Under the pieces are notes generated by a model. It saw only the letters and a program-made list of their open reading frames with translations. It was not told where the DNA came from and did no database searches. The translations under genes were made by a program, and so were the position numbers. A stretch of DNA of 22,495 bases from Syntrophaceae bacterium UBA1163 (GTDB lineage Bacteria; Desulfobacterota; BSN033; UBA1163), in assembly GCA_002311635.1 (NCBI GenBank), contig DBZJ01000054.1, positions 1 to 22,495 on the forward strand, read 5' to 3'. Below are positions 17,975 to 22,495 of the stretch, in pieces (position 1 is the first letter of the stretch; the number at the start of each line of letters is the position of its first letter).

Positions 17975-18919
17975 ATGAAAGAGCCATCGTTTAAGAAAAA
18001 GAAAATAGGGGTGATGATGGGCGGTTTTTCCAGGGAGAGAGAGATTTCCCTGAAGACGGGCAAGGCCATCTTAAAGGCTCTCACGGGGAAGGGGTATACG
18101 GCGACCCCGATCGATGTGGGAGACGATATCGCGGAAAAATTGGTCAAAGAAAAGATTGAGTGTGCCTTTTTGGCTCTTCACGGAAGATTTGGAGAAGATG
18201 GGACCGTTCAGGGGATGTTGGAGTTGATGAGAATCCCCTATACAGGGTCAGGAGTTCTGGCCAGTGCTTTGGCCATGCACAAGGTCATGTCCAAGAAATT
18301 CTTCCTTTGCGAAAAGATTCCGACTCCTCGTTATGAGGTTTTTCAGCGAGAGAAGATGAAGAAAGATCTGCCCGGGAAAATTTCCCTTCCCCTGCCGGTC
18401 GTGGTCAAACCGGCCAGAGAGGGATCGACGATCGGTGTTTCAATCGTTAGGAAGGATGAAGAGCTGGGCCCTGCCCTGATGAAGGCAGGAGAATACGATG
18501 AGGAGATATTGGTAGAGGAGTTTATGAAAGGGAAGGAGATCACCGTCGGCATTCTTGAGAACATTCCTCTACCCGTCATTGAGATCGCCCCCAAGAGCGG
18601 CTTCTACGATTACCATTCCAAATATACAAAGGGCGAGACTCAGTACATTCTCCCGGCCCGGATTCCCAGAGAAAAGTATCTCTATGCGCAGGAGATAAGC
18701 CGTAGAGCCTTTCAAGAGCTGGATTGTTCTGGTGTAGCGAGGGTCGATCTGATGACCGATGAAAATGAAAATCCGTTTGTGATTGACATCAACACCATGC
18801 CCGGCATGACCGAGACGAGTCTCTTGCCTATGGCCGCCAATTATGCCGGCATTCCGTTTGAAGATTTAGTTGAACGCATTTTGTTGGGGGCCTCTTTAAA
18901 AATGGAGGGAGGGACGTAG
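17975..18919 (+). CDS. ddl: D-alanine:D-alanine ligase Ddl
   Basis: ATP-grasp ligase making the D-Ala-D-Ala used by MurF. The 314-residue protein has the N-terminal GFSREREISLKTG loop, HGRFGEDGTVQGML, YTGSGVLASALAMHK and VKPAREGSTIGV (ATP binding). The C-terminal INTMPGMTETSLLP motif contains metal- and substrate-binding residues. The start follows a weak purine-rich GGTAAAGAA. The gene ends with tandem stops, TAG then TAA. Confidence 0.96.
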   Translation: MKEPSFKKKKIGVMMGGFSREREISLKTGKAILKALTGKGYTATPIDVGDDIAEKLVKEKIECAFLALHGRFGEDGTVQGMLELMRIPYTGSGVLASALAMHKVMSKKFFLCEKIPTPRYEVFQREKMKKDLPGKISLPLPVVVKPAREGSTIGVSIVRKDEELGPALMKAGEYDEEILVEEFMKGKEITVGILENIPLPVIEIAPKSGFYDYHSKYTKGETQYILPARIPREKYLYAQEISRRAFQELDCSGVARVDLMTDENENPFVIDINTMPGMTETSLLPMAANYAGIPFEDLVERILLGASLKMEGGT

Positions 18920-18924
18920 TAAAA

Positions 18925-18953
18925 AACCACTGTCCACCTTTCACGCTCCACAT
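18925..18953. repeat. CCAC word-repeat spacer between ddl and ftsQ
   Basis: The 44-base spacer contains CCACTGTCCACCTTTCACGC and TCCAC, four CAC-type words at a 6-9-base period. It is another distinct word family in this cluster. Confidence 0.5.
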
Positions 18954-18963
18954 TCGAGGGGTT

Positions 18964-19797
18964 ATGGGAGAGACGGTTAGAGTGCGAGAGGGAAAGTTTC
19001 TCCGACCAAAAGCGAGGAGGGAAGAGAAAGGAGCCGAAAAATTCCTGAGGATCTTGAAAAAAACGATCCGAGTGGCTTTTCAACTTCTTCTCCTCTCTTT
19101 TTTCCTCCTGGTCAGCCATTGGGTTTATGTCCGCCTCCTGGGAGATCCCTGTTTTCGAGTGAGGGAAGTCGAGGTGGAAGGAGGTCGAATGATTCCGAAA
19201 GAGACTCTCCTCTCCTTGACGGTGATCGATGGAATGCCCAATCTCTTCTCGGTCAAGTTGAAGGAAGTTGTCAAACGATTGGAGTCCCATCCCTGGATTG
19301 AACAGGTCCGGGTGATGAAGGTCTTCCCCCATAAGATATTGATTCAGATAGAAGAGAAAAAACCGATGGCGATCATTCAATTGGAAGAGCTTTACTATAT
19401 CGATACCAAAGGGGAGATCTTCTCTCCCGTAGGAGATAGAGATGAATACAATTATCCCTATCTGACAGGTTTGACCCGCCGGGTTTTGGAAAAAGATCCA
19501 GTGGAAGCGGAGCGCCTGATCACCAAAGCCCTCGAGATTCTGAGGATCGCGGGACGAGAAAAACTGCCTCCCCTGCAGGAAATATCTGAGATCCATATGG
19601 AGAAGGCGTATGGAATCGATTGTATTACTAAGGCGGAAGGGGTGGAGGTCAAAATGGGATGGGACGACTTTGGAGAGAAGCTGCAGCGATTGTCTCTCAT
19701 CTGGGCAGACCTTCGGAAGAGAGGGTTCTCGGCGGCTTCGATTGACTGCAGCGACTTGAAACGAATGCTGGTTAAGAGGGTCCCCTCAGGGGGTTGA
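18964..19797 (+). CDS. ftsQ: Cell division protein FtsQ
   Basis: Bitopic divisome scaffold that recruits FtsL/FtsB and regulates the septal synthase. The 277-residue protein has a basic cytoplasmic tail (1-33) and one membrane span (about 36-56, VAFQLLLLSFFLLVSHW). A POTRA domain follows at about 62-136 (CFRVREVEVEGGRMIPKE ... HPWIEQVRVMKVFPHKILIQIEE), then the FtsQ beta domain. GAGGGG precedes the ATG but only 2 bases away; a GTG five codons on (18979) is a less likely alternative. The stop lies inside the ftsA Shine-Dalgarno region. Confidence 0.92.
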   Translation: MGETVRVREGKFLRPKARREEKGAEKFLRILKKTIRVAFQLLLLSFFLLVSHWVYVRLLGDPCFRVREVEVEGGRMIPKETLLSLTVIDGMPNLFSVKLKEVVKRLESHPWIEQVRVMKVFPHKILIQIEEKKPMAIIQLEELYYIDTKGEIFSPVGDRDEYNYPYLTGLTRRVLEKDPVEAERLITKALEILRIAGREKLPPLQEISEIHMEKAYGIDCITKAEGVEVKMGWDDFGEKLQRLSLIWADLRKRGFSAASIDCSDLKRMLVKRVPSGG

Positions 19798-19808
19798 AAG
19801 GAGGTGAT
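19798..19808 (+). promoter_or_regulatory. Perfect Shine-Dalgarno of ftsA
   Basis: AAGGAGGTGAT is fully complementary to the usual 3' end of 16S rRNA. GGAGG lies 9 bases before the GTG at 19814 and decides that start. An ATG at 19807 is out of frame. This is far stronger than the sites before rsmH, murE or murD. Confidence 0.85.
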
Positions 19809-19813
19809 GAAAG

Positions 19814-21040
19814 GTGGCGAAGAAGGATTCGTTGGTAGTCGGGTTGGATATCGGGACGACCAAGATCTGTACCGTGGTCGGGGAAATTTCTGACGGTCAG
19901 GTCAATATCATCGGCCTTGGGACGTTTCCATCGAAGGGATTGCGAAAAGGTGTGGTCGTCAATATCGAAAGCACCGTCCATTCGATCAAAAAGGCGGTTG
20001 AAGAAGCGGAGTTGATGGCAGGATACCATCTCACCTCTGTCTATGCAGGGATCGCGGGCGGGCATATCAAAGGGATTAACAGCCACGGGGTGATCGCCGT
20101 AAAAAACAGAGAGATCGGTCCGAATGATGTGAAGCGCGTGATCGATGCCGCCAGCGCCGTGGCCATGCCCATGGATCGAGAGGTGATTCACATCATTCCT
20201 CAGGAATTCATTGTAGACGATCAGGATGGAATCAAAGATCCGGTGGGGATGTCAGGGGTACGGCTGGAGGGAAGGGTTCACATTGTCACCGGCGCGATTA
20301 CCTCTGCCCAGAACATCATTAAATGCGCCAACAAGGCCGGGCTGGATGTGGACGACATTGTTTTGGAGCAGTTGGGGTCGAGCGAAGCGGTCCTCACTTC
20401 TGAGGAGAAGGATCTGGGAGTGGCCATCATCGATATCGGAGGCGGAACGACGGATCTCGTGATCTTTTCAAACGGTGCCATCAAACATACATCCGTTTTT
20501 TCCCTGGCAGGAAGCCATATCACAAACGATATCTCGATGGGACTCCGGACACCGGTGGAAGAAGCGGAGAAGATCAAGATAAGATACGGATGTGCCCTGA
20601 CTTCTTTGGTTCGGAAGGATGAAACCATTGAAGTTCCCAGTGTGGGGGGCAGGAAGCCTCGTGTCCTCTCCAGGCAGACCTTGGCGGAGATCGTCGAACC
20701 CAGGGTCGAGGAGATTCTCACCTTAGTTCATAGCGAAGTGGTCAGGACGGGATTTGCCAATCTGCTCGCCTCTGGAATTGTCCTCACCGGCGGGAGCGCC
20801 ATCCTGGAAGGTATTCCTGAGTTGGCCGAGCAGATTTTTAATCTGCCCGTTCGGAGGGGGGAGCCCGTCGGCATCGGAGGATTGGTCGATCTGGTCGCGA
20901 GTCCAATGTATGCGACCGGCGTAGGTCTGGTTCTTTATGGAAGTCGAAAGAAAGGGCAGAGTCGGTTTAAGGTAGGCGAGGGGAACGTCTTCAGCAAAGT
21001 CACCCATCGGATGAGGGAATGGATTGAAGAATTTTTCTAA
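19814..21040 (+). CDS. ftsA: Cell division protein FtsA
   Basis: Actin-fold ATPase that tethers FtsZ polymers to the inner membrane. The 408-residue protein has the phosphate-1 loop VVGLDIGTTKICTVVGE (about 8-24), the 1C subdomain, phosphate-2 AIIDIGGGTTDLVIF (about 204-218) and the adenosine motif GIVLTGGSAILEGI. The C-terminal amphipathic helix VTHRMREWIEEFF is the expected membrane-targeting sequence. It starts with GTG behind a perfect Shine-Dalgarno. A repeat-rich 133-base spacer separates it from ftsZ. Confidence 0.97.
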   Translation: MAKKDSLVVGLDIGTTKICTVVGEISDGQVNIIGLGTFPSKGLRKGVVVNIESTVHSIKKAVEEAELMAGYHLTSVYAGIAGGHIKGINSHGVIAVKNREIGPNDVKRVIDAASAVAMPMDREVIHIIPQEFIVDDQDGIKDPVGMSGVRLEGRVHIVTGAITSAQNIIKCANKAGLDVDDIVLEQLGSSEAVLTSEEKDLGVAIIDIGGGTTDLVIFSNGAIKHTSVFSLAGSHITNDISMGLRTPVEEAEKIKIRYGCALTSLVRKDETIEVPSVGGRKPRVLSRQTLAEIVEPRVEEILTLVHSEVVRTGFANLLASGIVLTGGSAILEGIPELAEQIFNLPVRRGEPVGIGGLVDLVASPMYATGVGLVLYGSRKKGQSRFKVGEGNVFSKVTHRMREWIEEFF

Positions 21041-21046
21041 CGACCG

Positions 21047-21146
21047 GAGGATTCATGGGGTCAAGGGTTCAAGGGGCTAAGTGAAACGTATAGGAACAAA
21101 ACTAAACGATCACGAAACACTCGAACCCGTGAACCCTCGAATCCTC
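21047..21146. repeat. Long inverted word repeat between ftsA and ftsZ
   Basis: The left arm (21047-21083) has GAGGATTC, GGGGTCAAGGGTTCAAG and AGTG. The right arm (21118-21146) has CACT, GAACCC twice and GAATCCTC. GAGGATTC (21047-21054) and GAATCCTC (21139-21146) are perfect complements, and the GGGTTC/GAACCC words between them pair in register. The result is a predicted stem of about 30 bp with a loop of about 34 bases, just upstream of the ftsZ Shine-Dalgarno. Confidence 0.75.
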
Positions 21147-21173
21147 GAACACTTTAACTAAAGGAGGGAGGAT

Positions 21174-22379
21174 ATGATCGAATTCGACGAAAATAAAAAT
21201 TTAGCCGCCAAGGTCAAGATCATCGGGATTGGAGGAGGAGGGAACAATGCCCTGAATACCATGATTTCGTACCAGCTCTCCGGTGTTGAGTTTATCGCAG
21301 CCAATACCGATGCGCAGGCGTTGGCGGCAAATATGGCCCCCATGAAATTGCAATTGGGAGAGAACTTGACCAAGGGCCTGGGAGCCGGAGCCAATCCGGA
21401 GATAGGAAGGAAGGCTGCTCTTGAGGATGTAGAGAAGATCCGCGAGGCCCTGAAAGGGGCGGACATGGTCTTCATCACATCTGGGTTGGGCGGCGGGACC
21501 GGAACGGGCGGCGCGCCGGTGATTGCCGAAGTGGCCCGTGAAATGGGTGCCCTCACTGTGGCGATCGTGACCAAACCTTTCCATTTCGAAGGAAAGAAGA
21601 GGATGAGCCAGGCGGAAGAAGGACTGGCTAACCTGAAGATGACGGCGGATGCCCTCATCACCATCCCGAACCAGCGGCTCCTCGGCATTGGCGGGAAAAG
21701 CATGACGCTGCTGGAGGCTTTTAAAAGAGCGGATGAGGTCCTCTATCATGCTGCGAAAGGGATCTCGGACATCATCGTCGGCCACGGAATTATCAATCTG
21801 GATTTCGCCGATGTCCGGACCGTCATGGCTGAGACAGGAATGGCACTGATGGGGACGGGAATTGCTGCGGGTGAGAACCGATCGGTGGAGGCCGCTCAAA
21901 GAGCGATTTCCAGCCCTCTGCTGGAAGATATTACGATCGAAGGGGCCCGGGGCCTTCTCATCAACATCACCGGGGGAGAGAATATGACCCTCAGCGAAAT
22001 CAACGAGGCAACGACTCTCGTTCAGAAGGAAGCCCATGAAGATGCCACGGTGATCTGGGGGATGGTGGTCGACAAAACCATGAAGGAAGAGATTCGGGTG
22101 ACCGTGATCGCTACGGGTTTTGGAAAGAAGGAGGATAAGAGAACAGCGCAGTTTAAGAAAATAGCTCCTATCTCGTTTGGCCTACGGGAGCAAAATAAGG
22201 ACCTGCCGCGCTTTTCCTTCAGCAACAAGGAAAATAACAGGGATATTCCCGCTTTTATGAGGAGGGGTAAGACCAACGAGCGTTTCGATGAGCTCAAACT
22301 GGATCCGCCGTCGGATTTCTCCATGGAGGACGAGGATCGTTTTGACATCCCCACTTTCTTGAGAAAACAGGCCGACTGA
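21174..22379 (+). CDS. ftsZ: Cell division GTPase FtsZ
   Basis: Tubulin homologue that polymerises into the Z-ring. The 401-residue protein has the GGGNN loop, the tubulin signature GGGTGTG (106-112), and the T7 region NLDFADVRTVM with the catalytic Asp. A variable linker follows, then the C-terminal peptide DIPTFLRKQAD (391-401) that binds FtsA and other partners. A second, similar DIPAFMRR lies at 357-364, 34 residues earlier. A strong AAAGGAGGGAGG Shine-Dalgarno lies before the ATG. It ends the cluster within this window. Confidence 0.98.
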   Translation: MIEFDENKNLAAKVKIIGIGGGGNNALNTMISYQLSGVEFIAANTDAQALAANMAPMKLQLGENLTKGLGAGANPEIGRKAALEDVEKIREALKGADMVFITSGLGGGTGTGGAPVIAEVAREMGALTVAIVTKPFHFEGKKRMSQAEEGLANLKMTADALITIPNQRLLGIGGKSMTLLEAFKRADEVLYHAAKGISDIIVGHGIINLDFADVRTVMAETGMALMGTGIAAGENRSVEAAQRAISSPLLEDITIEGARGLLINITGGENMTLSEINEATTLVQKEAHEDATVIWGMVVDKTMKEEIRVTVIATGFGKKEDKRTAQFKKIAPISFGLREQNKDLPRFSFSNKENNRDIPAFMRRGKTNERFDELKLDPPSDFSMEDEDRFDIPTFLRKQAD

Positions 22380-22380
22380 A

Positions 22381-22420
22381 GCTCGTGGCTGGTGAATCGT
22401 GATTGGTGATTCGTGATGAA
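22381..22420. repeat. GTGATTCGTGATTGGTG word repeat after ftsZ
   Basis: CTGGTGAATCGTGATTGGTG followed by ATTCGTGATG uses the same words as the mraZ-rsmH spacer 18 kb upstream. A small dyad, GAATC/GATTC, is present. There is no T-run, so it is not a convincing terminator. Confidence 0.6.
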
Positions 22421-22472
22421 CCTGATGCCTCATTAATAAATGTTACCCGAAAGAAATGAAGAGAGAGGTATC

Positions 22473-22495
22473 GTGACCATAGGTTTTTGGGAACG
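22473..22495 (+). CDS. Possible start of the next gene (partial, unidentified)
   Basis: GAGAGAGG at about 22461-22468 precedes a GTG at 22473 that reads (M)TIGFWE to the window edge. The spacing suits a ribosome binding site, but seven codons are too few to identify a product or even to be sure it is coding. Confidence 0.3.

Noticed and set aside
4104..22425. Spacer repeats as a CRISPR array
   Set aside because: Words are too short, degenerate and irregularly spaced, occur in separate spacers and have no unique spacers between identical repeats.

Overview
The window holds one complete, co-oriented division and cell wall (dcw) cluster on the + strand (about 3.57-22.38 kb). It is preceded on the - strand by the NAD-dependent DNA ligase gene ligA and by a short, decayed accessory region (1-1290). 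Gene order is mraZ-rsmH-ftsL-ftsI-murE-murF-mraY-murD-ftsW-murG-murC-murB-ddl-ftsQ-ftsA-ftsZ. FtsQ/FtsL/FtsA with a DNPR-type (meso-diaminopimelate) MurE indicate a bacterium with DAP peptidoglycan. The single PASTA domain on FtsI, the ddl-ftsQ-ftsA-ftsZ end and the style of the spacers fit a Desulfobacterota-like (former Deltaproteobacteria) or neighbouring lineage. That placement is an inference from gene order and protein style, not from a database search.

Left region. Reading leftward from 484 off the window edge is an open frame for a PIN-like nuclease-type protein. Next is a broken N-terminal fragment of an integron-type tyrosine recombinase (613-924) with two in-frame TAG codons. Directly behind ligA, on the same strand, is a small antitoxin-sized ORF whose stop overlaps the start of an internally deleted RelE/ParE-like toxin. 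This is a degraded toxin-antitoxin locus. ligA has a near-consensus sigma70 promoter so close to its ATG that the mRNA should be leaderless or nearly so.

Cluster. A TTGACA promoter is followed by three GTGG boxes at an exact 10-bp period, the expected MraZ autoregulatory operator, and then mraZ. RsmH methylates 16S rRNA. FtsL, FtsI, FtsW and FtsQ build the septal synthase. MurE, MurF, MraY, MurD, MurG, MurC, MurB and Ddl make lipid II. FtsA and FtsZ form the Z-ring. Several pairs overlap by 4 bp (ftsL/ftsI, murE/murF, ftsW/murG) and are probably translationally coupled.

The unusual part is the spacers. Nearly every non-overlapping junction in the cluster carries a short block of degenerate 'word' repeats. 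Several of these are arranged as forward words followed by their reverse complement, so they should fold into hairpins in the polycistronic mRNA. Many genes just after such a block lack a clear Shine-Dalgarno sequence. I find no CRISPR, tRNA, rRNA or intact mobile element, and no clearly new multi-gene system. The best leads are the spacer repeats, the leaderless ligA, the toxin-antitoxin relic beside ligA, and a doubled C-terminal interaction peptide in FtsZ.
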